Part shown: piece after piece, positions 11,787-18,485 of the stretch
Layout: the number at the start of each line of letters is the position of its first letter
Position numbering within the stretch: position 1 is the stretch's first letter
DNA from: a virus
IMG/VR virus record: IMGVR_UViG_3300042197_001658
Coordinates: 1-36,562 of that record
Direction: 5' to 3' (one strand)
Length of the DNA stretch: 36,562 nucleotides
Notes under the pieces: model-generated
What the model saw: the letters and a program-made list of their open reading frames with translations, nothing else
The model's database searches: none
Told to the model about the DNA's origin: nothing
Made by a program: the position numbers and the translations under genes

Positions 11787-12548
11787 ATGGCAGAAAGTAT
11801 TACACCAGCTGGTATGATGATGAGTGGTGGTGATGGCCTATTTGGTGGTAATGGTCTTATTGGAGGCCTTATCCTAGGTTCACTACTACGTAACAACGGT
11901 AACCTATTTGGCGGCGATGGTAACTCAGCTGCAGCAGCTGCACTACGTAGCCCACCTGAGCAAGTACAGGCTAACATGAGCCTAATGCAAGCTATTGGTG
12001 CTGTTGACAAAAGTGTGTCTAATGGCACAAGTACTATGGAAGCTAGTCAAGCTACACAAACACTGGGCTTAACAACTCAGCTGAATAATGTAGCTAGTAG
12101 TTTAGCCAGTCGCACTGACGGCGTTAAAGAAGCTGTTAACGCCGGTACTATGGTACTTGCACAGCAACTTAACGGCGTTCAGCAGCAGATCATGGAAAAT
12201 CGCTATGAGCTAAGCAAAGACATTAGCAGTGATGGCGATAAAACTCGTGCACTGTTAGTACAACAATATGAAGCCACCCTAAACCGTCAACTTACAGATG
12301 CTAATGCAGCTGTAATAGCACTACAAGCTAAGCTAGATAATGGCACAGTAGCTCGCGGTGTTGAAGTTACTACAACTAACAACATCAACCAGATGCAGCA
12401 ACAGCAGCAACAGCAACAGCAGTGGGGTCAACTCTACAACCTACTCTGGGGCATTGCTCAAAATATTCAAAGCACTAATAGTGCAATTAATGTTGGCAGT
12501 GGTACACAAACTGCTAATCCAGCCAACACAAACACAAATATTAGATAA
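11787..12548 (+). CDS. Gly-rich/poly-Gln low-complexity protein (253 aa)
   Basis: ATG 11787 behind CAAGGAGCATAAA. N-terminal 50 residues are Gly/Asn/Leu-rich with GG-L-x-GG repeats that could insert in a membrane or self-assemble; the middle (about 60-200) is a long helix/coiled coil (QLNNVASSLASRTDGVKEAV, QLTDANAAVIALQAKLD); then a run of eight Gln after NQMQ; the C-terminus is Asn/Thr/Ser-rich. No enzyme motif. Probably a structural or scaffold-type protein; it and the collagen-like gene that follows may form a virion decoration unit (inference). Confidence 0.65.
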   Translation: MAESITPAGMMMSGGDGLFGGNGLIGGLILGSLLRNNGNLFGGDGNSAAAAALRSPPEQVQANMSLMQAIGAVDKSVSNGTSTMEASQATQTLGLTTQLNNVASSLASRTDGVKEAVNAGTMVLAQQLNGVQQQIMENRYELSKDISSDGDKTRALLVQQYEATLNRQLTDANAAVIALQAKLDNGTVARGVEVTTTNNINQMQQQQQQQQQWGQLYNLLWGIAQNIQSTNSAINVGSGTQTANPANTNTNIR

Positions 12549-12564
12549 CTTTTAATACTTGTTA

Positions 12565-12597
12565 GCCCCACAGTCAAAAGCTGTGGGGCGCTTTATT
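12565..12597 (+). terminator. intrinsic terminator
   Basis: GCCCCACAG (12565-12573), loop TCAAAAG, CTGTGGGGC (12581-12589), followed by GCTTTATT. Nine perfect base pairs. Located between the poly-Gln gene and the collagen-like gene. Confidence 0.8.
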
Positions 12598-12607
12598 GGA
12601 GGTTATT

Positions 12608-13201
12608 ATGTATCAGAATCAATATTTCTTTCCACCACCGCCTTGGTTTTTTACACCGCCACCAATACTACCACAAGTTAAAACAATTAGTGATAACGAT
12701 ACAATAATAAATCAAGGTGGAGTGCAGGGCACGCAAGGTATACAGGGCATAAGTGGTGAGGCTAGTGCACAGGGTTTTCAAGGTGTGCAAGGTATACAAG
12801 GATTGCTTGGCCTACAAGGTATTAGCGGTCAAGATGGTAGTAGCATACAAGGCATACAAGGCATACAGGGACCTAACGGTGGTAGCGAGCCTGTAACTAA
12901 TACTTGTATACTGCCTGCTAAAGTTATTACAGAAAGTTATTATATTCAACCAGAAGATTGTTACATAGGAGTCATCAACACAAAAAGTATAGAAATATAT
13001 CTACCACAAAATCCGCCTAAGGGCAAAATGCTTATAATCAAAGCACAGCAAAAACAGATTGGAAACAAGAAGATCTATATTGTAACACAAAATGGAGATA
13101 AAATTGACGACGGTGACGAAATCGTATTACAATCTCCCTATGAATCGATAACACTAATTTTTAACGACAGTTGGCATATAACAGGGCAGGCACAGGTATA
13201 A
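12608..13201 (+). CDS. collagen-like repeat protein (197 aa)
   Basis: ATG 12608 behind TTGGAGGTTATT; the upstream TTG in frame is not the start. Pro/Phe/Trp-rich N-terminus (PPPPWFFTPPP), then Gly-x-x triplets, mostly GVQ/GIQ/GTQ (about residues 40-95; for example GIQGIQGP), which form a collagen-like trimer, and a C-terminal beta domain of about 100 aa with two Cys. Such proteins are typical of phage tail fibres or capsid decorations. No chaperone or tail genes are adjacent. Confidence 0.78.
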   Translation: MYQNQYFFPPPPWFFTPPPILPQVKTISDNDTIINQGGVQGTQGIQGISGEASAQGFQGVQGIQGLLGLQGISGQDGSSIQGIQGIQGPNGGSEPVTNTCILPAKVITESYYIQPEDCYIGVINTKSIEIYLPQNPPKGKMLIIKAQQKQIGNKKIYIVTQNGDKIDDGDEIVLQSPYESITLIFNDSWHITGQAQV

Positions 13202-13202
13202 C

Positions 13203-13424
13203 ATGAGTAGTATAAAAGTATATCCGCAAAATTGTAAACAACATACGCAAGATTTTGATATTATAATGAGTAGAGTTGATGACGTAGGAGCAGCAGCATT
13301 GGCATTAGCAACTAATGGTGCTCAGGGATATACACAATTTATAGAGTCTAGAGAGAACTTTAAACTAATGGTTAAAGAAATAGCTAGAAACTATAGATAT
13401 GTAAAAGTTGAAGGCGACGATTAG
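13203..13424 (+). CDS. hypothetical protein (73 aa)
   Basis: ATG 13203, 1 nt after the collagen-like gene's stop, so probably coupled. MSSIKVYPQNCKQHTQDFDI..., later SRENFKLMVKEIARNYRYVK. Soluble alpha/beta. May assist the collagen-like protein; no evidence beyond position. Confidence 0.65.
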   Translation: MSSIKVYPQNCKQHTQDFDIIMSRVDDVGAAALALATNGAQGYTQFIESRENFKLMVKEIARNYRYVKVEGDD

Positions 13425-13432
13425 AGTTTTAT

Positions 13433-13462
13433 TATAGCCAAGCATTAAATTACTTGGCTATA
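13433..13462 (+). terminator. perfect 10-bp hairpin (terminator or attenuator)
   Basis: TATAGCCAAG (13433-13442) pairs with CTTGGCTATA (13453-13462) around CATTAAATTA. A T-rich stretch precedes it but no T-run follows on this strand; TTTTATTATA on its 5' side would serve only an opposite transcript. Could also be an operator overlapping a TATACT -10-like box. Confidence 0.5.
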
Positions 13463-13472
13463 CTAAAAAGCT

Positions 13473-13955
13473 ATGAGAATAAAAATGAAACCCTTTGATA
13501 TTGATATAGTAAAACAATATATTCAGCAGAGTAGCCAAGAGAGTAAAATCTACTTGGGTGCAGACAGTGAGCGTACTAGACTAGATAAGGTTTGGTGGGC
13601 TGACTATACTGTAGCTATTGTGGTACATATAGACGGCAAACACGGCTGTAAAATATTTGGCTATCATGTTCGTGAACGTGACTATGATCAAAAGCGTAAT
13701 AGACCTAGTATTAGATTGATGACTGAAGTTTATAAGGTCAGTGAAATCTTCCTAGAGCTTAAGGATGTAATTGAAGACAGGCACGTTGAAATACACCTAG
13801 ACCTTAATCCACAGGAGTGCTATGCTAGTAATCAAGTTGTACAACAAGCTATAGGGTATATTCGTGGTACTTGTGATGTAGAAGCCTTAATCAAACCAGA
13901 TGCTTTTGCTGCAAGCTATGCAGCTGACAGACTAAAATTTATATTAAACCGATGA
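13473..13955 (+). CDS. RNase H-like protein of the DUF458/YkuK family
   Basis: 160 aa (or 156 from the internal ATG 13485). Family features: KIYLGADSERTR near residues 25-36 (acidic beta1 strand), TVAIVVHIDGKHGCKIF, RPSIRLMTEVYKVSEIFLELKD, VEIHLDLNPQECYASNQVVQQAIGYI and KPDAFAASYAADR. This is the same pattern as bacterial YkuK, a predicted RNase H-fold nuclease. The acidic residues that would bind metal are present. Coupled to the next gene by an ATGA overlap. Role in phage unknown; nucleic acid processing is likely. Confidence 0.78.
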   Translation: MRIKMKPFDIDIVKQYIQQSSQESKIYLGADSERTRLDKVWWADYTVAIVVHIDGKHGCKIFGYHVRERDYDQKRNRPSIRLMTEVYKVSEIFLELKDVIEDRHVEIHLDLNPQECYASNQVVQQAIGYIRGTCDVEALIKPDAFAASYAADRLKFILNR

Positions 13956-14170
13956 AATATAACAGATTTGACTTAGAGCAACTAATCTTAAAAAACTGGG
14001 AAATTACTACCGAGATTAAACATCTACAAGAATTAGTCTTGGAGGGCGACCCAACCAAAGATCAGATTGCAAATTATTTACTTGGCTTAGAAACTATTTA
14101 TGAAGTAAAATTTAATAAATTGTGGGATTGCTTTGAAGAACTCTGCCAACATCAAAAGATCAGTAGTTAA
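13952..14170 (+). CDS. hypothetical protein (72 aa)
   Basis: ATGA overlap with the RNase H-like gene. MKYNRFDLEQLILKNWEITT..., all helical, with ETIYEVKFNKLWDCFEELC near the end. Resembles a conserved short protein of T4-like phages. Function unknown. Confidence 0.72.
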   Translation: MKYNRFDLEQLILKNWEITTEIKHLQELVLEGDPTKDQIANYLLGLETIYEVKFNKLWDCFEELCQHQKISS

Positions 14171-14273
14171 TTTTTATAACAGCCAACCATTTACCGTATT
14201 AGAAGCCGTTAGCCTAATATTCGTACTAGGCTATACAGGTTATTACATTTTAGCTGAATTAGCTCAGTGGTAG
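14133..14273 (+). CDS. possible small membrane protein running into tRNA-Thr (46 aa)
   Basis: A frame opened by TTG 14133 inside the previous gene reads ...VLEAVSLIFVLGYTGYYILA, one clear membrane span, and stops within tRNA-Thr. The composition is like a real short membrane protein, but the start is weak and the overlap with the tRNA (21 nt) is a concern. Confidence 0.38.
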   Translation: MKNSANIKRSVVNFYNSQPFTVLEAVSLIFVLGYTGYYILAELAQW

Positions 14274-14327
14274 AGCAACCGCCTTGTAAGCGGTAGGTCA
14301 TCAGTTCGAATCCGATATTCAGCACCA
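14253..14327 (+). tRNA. tRNA-Thr (anticodon UGU)
   Basis: 75 nt. Acceptor GCTGAAT/ATTCAGC, D stem GCTC/GAGC, anticodon stem ACCGC/GCGGT around CTTGTAA (UGU), T loop TTCGAAT (one mismatch in the T stem), encoded CCA. Lies just upstream of the tmRNA acceptor piece. Confidence 0.93.
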
Positions 14328-14335
14328 AGTTATAG

Positions 14336-14395
14336 TTGTATGAAGCTAATAGAAACGTACTGCGGACAGGGGTTCGACTCCCCTCTGGTCCACCA
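14336..14395 (+). ncRNA. ssrA: tmRNA acceptor piece (3' half of a permuted ssrA)
   Basis: Contains the 3' half of a tRNA-like domain: T stem AGGGG (14368-14372), loop TTCGACT, CCCCT (14380-14384), acceptor strand CTGGTCC (14385-14391), discriminator A and CCA. Upstream GTACTGCGGAC matches the usual tmRNA sequence before the T arm. The acceptor strand pairs with GGGCCAG at 14539-14545 (one G-U), not with anything upstream, so the gene is circularly permuted. The exact 5' end of the mature piece is uncertain. Confidence 0.88.
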
Positions 14396-14406
14396 AAAGG
14401 TAACTT

Positions 14407-14565
14407 ATGAAATCAGTAGAAGAATTCATACAAGATCAGTTAAAAAGGATTGATATTGATAGCCAAAGACAGGCTATAATAGATCAAGCTTTTGAAATTA
14501 AGGAGCAAACTCAAAAAATAGCTAAGTTATTTTTTGATGGGCCAGTCACGGTTTCGACGGGGTAA
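14407..14565 (+). CDS. small protein encoded between the two tmRNA pieces (52 aa)
   Basis: ATG 14407 has an AAAAGG site 6 nt upstream that overlaps the CCA end of the tmRNA acceptor piece. MKSVEEFIQDQLKRIDIDSQ..., helical and charged, similar in style to the 9223 and 9630 products; the last 8 codons and the stop lie in the 5' end of the tmRNA coding piece. It would be translated only from unprocessed precursor or another transcript. Intervening segments of permuted tmRNAs are normally short and non-coding. Confidence 0.5.
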   Translation: MKSVEEFIQDQLKRIDIDSQRQAIIDQAFEIKEQTQKIAKLFFDGPVTVSTG

Positions 14566-14725
14566 AGAGTATTGTGGCAGACAACTCGGCAATGCAGAAG
14601 CCGTAGGGTTAGCACTAGCTGGCCATAGAAGCAAATAAGATAAATGCCAACGATGAGGTATTTGCCTTAGCTGCATAAGCTAGGCTGGGGTTTAGGCGGT
14701 TGACCTTATTAGCCAACAACCGCCA
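14539..14725 (+). ncRNA. ssrA: tmRNA coding piece (5' half of a permuted ssrA) with tag reading frame
   Basis: 5' acceptor strand GGGCCAG, then CACGGTTTCGACGGGG, the conserved tmRNA D-loop region, AGUAU (14568-14572) pairing with GUACU of the acceptor piece (P2), and PK1 with CGGC/GCCG. The tag frame starts at GCA 14631 after CATAGAA and encodes ANKINANDEVFALAA, stop 14676-14678; the last ten residues, ANDEVFALAA, look like standard proteolysis tags ending LAA. A GGCGGTTG/CAACCGCC hairpin (14695-14724) closes the piece. With SmpB it would rescue stalled ribosomes. Confidence 0.9.
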
Positions 14726-14750
14726 CCAACAACACAAACAGAGGATAAAA

Positions 14751-14969
14751 ATGGAACTAGAGTTTAAACATGCGGGTATGAGTGTTAGTTTTGAGTGTGA
14801 TGGGGACGATCACTATGATCACGTTGATCTCCTACATAAAATTGCGGCTCTAGTTGAAGAGCTAGCTAGCCATACTGGCGTTAGTCTTATTGTAATGAGC
14901 GATTATGCAGACACTGAAACCAACACAGACGAAGACGAAGACGAAGACGAAGACAAGTGGGCAGACTAG
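14751..14969 (+). CDS. acidic small protein (72 aa)
   Basis: ATG 14751 follows CAGAGGATAAAA, immediately after the tmRNA. An upstream in-frame start would lie within the tmRNA hairpin and is rejected. MELEFKHAGMSVSFECDGDD, then a helix, and a C-terminal run of Asp/Glu encoded by GACGAA repeats (about 14929-14955). Function unknown; DNA-mimic-like acidity is notable but unproven. Confidence 0.68.
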   Translation: MELEFKHAGMSVSFECDGDDHYDHVDLLHKIAALVEELASHTGVSLIVMSDYADTETNTDEDEDEDEDKWAD

Positions 14970-15062
14970 TAGTTTAGAGTACATTAAACTAACAGACCCT
15001 AAACTGTTGCTACGTTGGTCGATAGATAAATATAAGTTTATTCAGGTAGAATTAGTAAAAGT

Positions 15063-15072
<10 letters not shown>
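14905..15072 (+). CDS. possible overlapping gene in +1 frame (55 aa)
   Basis: In the +1 frame relative to the acidic gene, ATG 14905 reads through the GACGAA repeat as Thr-Lys dipeptides and then encodes SLEYIKLTDPKLLLRWSIDK and YKFIQVELVKVRA, which looks like genuine protein. It stops 10 nt inside tRNA-Gly. Either a separate short gene with an unusual start, or a +1 frameshift extension of the acidic protein. Confidence 0.4.
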
Positions 15073-15138
<66 letters not shown>

Positions 15139-15139
15139 C

Positions 15140-15215
15140 GCGGCAATAGCTCAATTGGTAGAGCACCTGCCTTCCAAGCAGGATGTTGTCGGTTCGAGAC
15201 CGATTTGCCGCTCCA
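15140..15215 (+). tRNA. tRNA-Gly (anticodon UCC)
   Basis: 76 nt. Acceptor GCGGCAA/TTGCCGC, anticodon stem CCTGC/GCAGG around CTTCCAA (UCC), T loop TTCGAGA, encoded CCA. With the GCC tRNA it covers all four Gly codons by wobble. Confidence 0.94.
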
Positions 15216-15235
15216 CGCAACATAAGGATAGACGA

Positions 15236-15919
15236 ATGAGTACATCTACTTTAAGTTTTGGGTATAAAACTGCCGATGAAATTAATAATACTATGGCAGG
15301 TGTCTATAAGCACATGGCATTGGCAGTAATAGTAAGTATGTTAGTATCATTTAGCGTTAGTACAGTGCCCGCATTAATGACTTTTCTTTTTACTGGTTGG
15401 ATTAAATGGGTAGTAATGTTTTTGCCTTTAGTTGCAGTATTAGGATTATCAATAGCACTAAATTCAAATCCACCTAAAGAATTAGCACAGCTTATGTTAT
15501 TAGGTTTTGCTGCTATCATGGGACTTAGTTTTGCAGTAATATTTGCCATATATAAATTTAGTAGCATCTTTATTGCCTTTATGAGTGCAGGTGTACTATT
15601 TGGAACAATGAGTTTTTATGGTTACTTTACTAAAAGAAGTCTTGATAGCCTTGGTAAATTTATGTTTGTGGGGCTTATTGCTATTATTATTGCTTCCATT
15701 GCTAATATATTCATTGGCAGTGGGCCTCTTGGTATGGTTGTTAGCACTTTTGCTATTATCATTTTTACGGCTCTAACTGCCTACGATACTCAAAAAATTA
15801 GAGAAATGATTATGGATGGGCAAGACAATGTTGAGGTAATTGGTGCCTTAACTCTTTATATGGATTTCATAAATATATTTCTAAGTATGTTGCAATTATT
15901 CGGAGATAAAAAGGAGTAA
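15236..15919 (+). CDS. BI-1/YccA family membrane protein (Bax inhibitor-like)
   Basis: 227 aa, ATG 15236 behind ATAAGGATAGACGA; an in-frame start at 15155 would lie inside tRNA-Gly. Seven hydrophobic segments: about residues 25-50, 53-74, 84-106, 108-128, 138-158, 160-182 and 200-222. Conserved C-terminal family motif [11 protein letters not shown], plus [21 protein letters not shown]-1/YccA proteins sit in the inner membrane, act as Ca/pH-sensitive channels, and in bacteria (YccA) inhibit FtsH protease. A phage copy could protect phage proteins from FtsH (inference). It is followed 1 nt later by iscA. Confidence 0.92.
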   Translation: MSTSTLSFGYKTADEINNTMAGVYKHMALAVIVSMLVSFSVSTVPALMTFLFTGWIKWVVMFLPLVAVLGLSIALNSNPPKELAQLMLLGFAAIMGLSFAVIFAIYKFSSIFIAFMSAGVLFGTMSFYGYFTKRSLDSLGKFMFVGLIAIIIASIANIFIGSGPLGMVVSTFAIIIFTALTAYDTQKIREMIMDGQDNVEVIGALTLYMDFINIFLSMLQLFGDKKE

Positions 15920-15920
15920 T

Positions 15921-16241
15921 ATGTTAAACATAACAGACAAAGCATACAAACAAATAGAATCAGTCATGGTAGAAGAAAATACTACAGATGCCCTAAGAGT
16001 ATTTGTACAAGGAGGCGGCTGTTCGGGGTTTAATTATGGCTTTACATTTGATGAGAATCAAGCTGAAGATGACTTTGTTATGGAAAAGAATGGAGTAAAA
16101 GTGCTAGTAGATGCTATGAGTATGACTTATTTGGAAGGCGCTGAAATAGATTATAAAAAAGATCTTACTGCCGCTCAATTTGTAATTAAAAATCCTAACG
16201 CTACCACTACTTGTGGTTGTGGTTCTTCTTTTGCAGTATAA
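15921..16241 (+). CDS. iscA: A-type iron-sulfur carrier (IscA/ErpA/HesB family)
   Basis: 106 aa, ATG 15921 behind AAAAAGGAGTAAT. Carries [Fe-S] clusters from IscU to apo-targets. The three ligand cysteines are present: Cys34 in [12 protein letters not shown] and Cys98/Cys100 in TTCGCGSSF. The family core ([12 protein letters not shown]...[20 protein letters not shown]) is complete. Its stop overlaps the iscU start (TAATG), so the two are co-translated. Whether it is nearer IscA or ErpA cannot be told here. Confidence 0.93.
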   Translation: MLNITDKAYKQIESVMVEENTTDALRVFVQGGGCSGFNYGFTFDENQAEDDFVMEKNGVKVLVDAMSMTYLEGAEIDYKKDLTAAQFVIKNPNATTTCGCGSSFAV

Positions 16242-16630
16242 TGGCCTACTCGGCGCAAGTATTAGATCACTACGAAAATCCGCGTAACGTAGGATCTTTT
16301 GCAAAAGAACTTAAAAGAGTAGGAACTGGTATGGTTGGAGCACCTGCATGCGGTGACGTGATGAAGCTACAAATACAAGTGGATGAAAAGGGAATAATTA
16401 CAGATGCTAAATTTAAAACATATGGATGTGGTTCAGCGATTGCAAGTAGTTCGCTTGTTACGGAATGGGTCAAGGGTAAATCTCTTGAAGAAGCCGGTAC
16501 GATTAAAAATACACAGATCGCTCAAGAGTTGGCACTTCCTCCTGTGAAGATCCATTGTTCAATTCTGGCGGAAGATGCTATAAAAGCAGCCATAGCAGAT
16601 TATAAACAAAAACATGGTCTTGTTAACTAA
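16241..16630 (+). CDS. iscU: iron-sulfur cluster scaffold protein IscU
   Basis: 129 aa. Builds [2Fe-2S] clusters with a cysteine desulfurase and passes them on. All scaffold residues are present: Cys37 and Asp39 in APACGDVMKL, Cys63 in YGCGSAIASSS, Cys106 in IHCSILAEDA, and the HscA-binding motif LPPVK at 99-103, so it should work with host IscS and HscA/HscB. The true start is ATG 16241, overlapping the iscA stop. No desulfurase is encoded nearby. Confidence 0.95.
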   Translation: MAYSAQVLDHYENPRNVGSFAKELKRVGTGMVGAPACGDVMKLQIQVDEKGIITDAKFKTYGCGSAIASSSLVTEWVKGKSLEEAGTIKNTQIAQELALPPVKIHCSILAEDAIKAAIADYKQKHGLVN

Positions 16631-16745
16631 ACAGGCCGCTCCACACTACGATACCCTTCGCAAGGCAGGTTATACTGTAGAACAATTGCGAGATATTGGC
16701 CGTATTAGTAGTGTGATAACAGCAGTAAGCAAAATAATGGTTTAA
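16614..16745 (+). CDS. small HTH-like protein (43 aa) overlapping iscU
   Basis: ATG 16614 overlaps the iscU 3' end. MVLLTKQAAPHYDTLRKAGY, then TVEQLRDIGRISSVITAVSK: two or three helices resembling a minimal helix-turn-helix. Stops 6 nt before tRNA-Val. Length and overlap limit certainty. Confidence 0.5.
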   Translation: MVLLTKQAAPHYDTLRKAGYTVEQLRDIGRISSVITAVSKIMV

Positions 16746-16751
16746 ATAAAT

Positions 16752-16826
16752 ACTCAATTAGCTCAGTGGTAGAGCGTGGCCTTTACACGGCCAGGGTCAG
16801 CAGTTCGAATCTGTTATTGAGTACCA
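16752..16826 (+). tRNA. tRNA-Val (anticodon UAC)
   Basis: 75 nt. Acceptor ACTCAAT/ATTGAGT, D stem GCTC/GAGC, anticodon stem TGGCC/GGCCA around TTTACAC (UAC), T loop TTCGAAT, encoded CCA. One base from the next tRNA. Confidence 0.93.
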
Positions 16827-16827
16827 T

Positions 16828-16906
<79 letters not shown>

Positions 16907-16922
16907 AATAATATAATACATT

Positions 16923-17441
16923 ATGTATCCACTAATTGTAAATAACTTTCTTAGTAAAGAAACTATAAACAAAGTATACAGCTGGACGGTTAGTAACATA
17001 CACTTATTTGATACTCTAAGCAATACTGACTACTGGAAAGGTAGAAGCTTATTGTATAATTCAATGTCTAGGGAAATACAAGCAATTATTAAAGATGCTT
17101 TTACTAAAGCACTAAAATTATTGCCTGAAGGTGAAATATTAATCACAGAATTTTTACATATTACACGATGGCCACAAGGATATGAACTAGATCCACATGC
17201 TGATGCTGAAGAGCCTAGTGGTAAATTACATCAATATTGGTGGAGGAAATTTGGTGCTATTATATATTTAAATAATAATTTTATTGGCGGCGAACTATAT
17301 TATCCAAAATTAAATATTATTATAAAACCAGAACCAGGTATGCTAGTAATACACCCAGGAACTTTATTATTTTTACACGGTGTAAAACCAGTTATTGGAA
17401 ACACTAGGTTTACATTAACTAGTTTTTTTAAGAATCCATGA
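16923..17441 (+). CDS. 2-oxoglutarate/Fe(II) dioxygenase (prolyl hydroxylase-like)
   Basis: 172 aa. The Fe-binding facial triad is visible: His92-x-Asp94 in DPHADAE and a distal His near residue 152 in FLHGVKPV, followed by the 2OG-binding Arg in NTRFTLTSFF. Core strands GAIIYLNNNFIGGELYYP are typical of P4H-like proteins. Such enzymes hydroxylate proteins, nucleic acids or small molecules. No Shine-Dalgarno is evident before ATG 16923. Coupled by ATGA to the DUF6065-like gene, which suggests the two act together. Substrate unknown. Confidence 0.85.
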   Translation: MYPLIVNNFLSKETINKVYSWTVSNIHLFDTLSNTDYWKGRSLLYNSMSREIQAIIKDAFTKALKLLPEGEILITEFLHITRWPQGYELDPHADAEEPSGKLHQYWWRKFGAIIYLNNNFIGGELYYPKLNIIIKPEPGMLVIHPGTLLFLHGVKPVIGNTRFTLTSFFKNP

Positions 17442-18190
17442 TTACTATACCAGATAATACTATAGCACTTATACCAACTCATGATTATTTTAAGGATGCG
17501 TATCCTGATGTTATATGTCCGTTAATAGGTAAGATAAAACGAGATTGGTTTATTAAACATGCATATTTTTGCTTACCACTAACTATAGCAAATCAATATG
17601 GATTTATAATTACTAGTTTATTTGATTTTACTGTTATTTGGGACGGAGGTAACAGCTCTAGTTCTACTAAAATAGAATTTGTACAAGATAAGCAAGAAGT
17701 AGATCATCTACTTGGTTTGCAACGAATTAGTAGTCATTTTGGTATGGGTACAATAACAGTGCAAATAGGATTTTCAATTAGAACTCCTCCTGGTATTAAT
17801 ACACTAATATCTAATCCACCAAATATATTTATAGACGGTATTGGACATATGACAGCCGTGGTAGAAACAGATAATTTACGTAGAGATTTTACTTTTAATC
17901 TAAAAATAACTAGACCAAATTTTGAAATAAAAATTTCTAAAGGCGATTGTATAGGCTATTTTATGCCATATCCTAGACATTTTATTGATCAGTATAAATT
18001 AGTCAATGGTTATGATATTTTTACTGGTGATTTAGTTAAGCAAGAGCAGCAGTGTGCTAGAGATTTTGGTGTAGAAAGAAGCGCTAAAGACATTAAAAAA
18101 CCACATAAAAATGGTAGACGTTATTTTAATGGTGAAGATGTTTATGGAAATAAGTTTTCAGACCATCAAAAAAAGTTAAACCCAGCCTAA
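17438..18190 (+). CDS. DUF6065-like protein (250 aa)
   Basis: Features of DUF6065, a family common in phages and alongside 2OG oxygenases: FTVIWDGGNSSSST (about 64), SSHFGMGTITVQIGFSIRTPPGINTLISNPPN (about 97-130, the last part split by one Pro-rich turn), MTAVVETDNLRRDFTFNLKITRP, and ISKGDCIGYFMPYPRHFID. Probably a beta-sandwich. The C-terminal 50 residues are basic. Function unknown. Its stop codon lies in the loop of a terminator hairpin. Confidence 0.7.
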   Translation: MITIPDNTIALIPTHDYFKDAYPDVICPLIGKIKRDWFIKHAYFCLPLTIANQYGFIITSLFDFTVIWDGGNSSSSTKIEFVQDKQEVDHLLGLQRISSHFGMGTITVQIGFSIRTPPGINTLISNPPNIFIDGIGHMTAVVETDNLRRDFTFNLKITRPNFEIKISKGDCIGYFMPYPRHFIDQYKLVNGYDIFTGDLVKQEQQCARDFGVERSAKDIKKPHKNGRRYFNGEDVYGNKFSDHQKKLNPA

Positions 18191-18202
18191 GCTGGGTTTT
18201 TT
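18181..18202 (+). terminator. intrinsic terminator overlapping a stop codon
   Basis: CCCAGC (18181-18186), loop CTAA, GCTGGG (18191-18196), TTTTTT. The TAA of the DUF6065-like gene is in the loop, so the stem encodes the last two residues. Confidence 0.92.
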
Positions 18203-18219
18203 GTTGTAAAAAAATTATA

Positions 18220-18248
18220 TTGACTTGTGTATTGTATTTTGCTATAAT
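18220..18248 (+). promoter_or_regulatory. sigma70-type promoter
   Basis: -35 TTGACT (18220-18225), 17 bp, -10 TATAAT (18243-18248), 17 nt after the terminator. Drives the gene set starting at 18276. Confidence 0.85.
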
Positions 18249-18275
18249 AATTATTCGATATTCAAGGAAAGGACT

Positions 18276-18485
18276 ATGGAACAAGATAAAAAATATGTGG
18301 TAGCTTTTCAACATCCTCAAGATGCTGGTATTGACTTAGAAGTAATTTGGGCTAGTAGTCCACTCGATGCAATGTTGCATTTCTTAGACTATGACCATGT
18401 ACCAGAAGGCATTGACAGCGCTCTTGAATTGCAAGACTGGTTGTGGGATACCGAAGAATCATTGATTAATTATATTGAGGTATAA
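18276..18485 (+). CDS. hypothetical protein (69 aa)
   Basis: ATG 18276 behind CAAGGAAAGGACT; an in-frame ATG at 18225 lies within the promoter. Acidic alpha/beta protein: MEQDKKYVVAFQHPQDAGID, SPLDAMLHFLDY, ELQDWLWDTEESLI. First gene of its transcript. Function unknown. Confidence 0.75.
   Translation: MEQDKKYVVAFQHPQDAGIDLEVIWASSPLDAMLHFLDYDHVPEGIDSALELQDWLWDTEESLINYIEV

Noticed and set aside
14700-14750. Upstream extension of the acidic gene into the tmRNA
   Set aside because: The extension would start in the closing hairpin of the tmRNA coding piece; the ATG at 14751 has a proper ribosome site.
14539-14760. Standard one-piece tmRNA
   Set aside because: No T-arm or CCA end is found downstream of the tag; the matching 3' half lies upstream at 14368-14395, so the gene is permuted.
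15155-15235. N-terminal extension of the BI-1 protein
   Set aside because: It is the translation of tRNA-Gly (UCC); the ATG at 15236 has AAGGA upstream.
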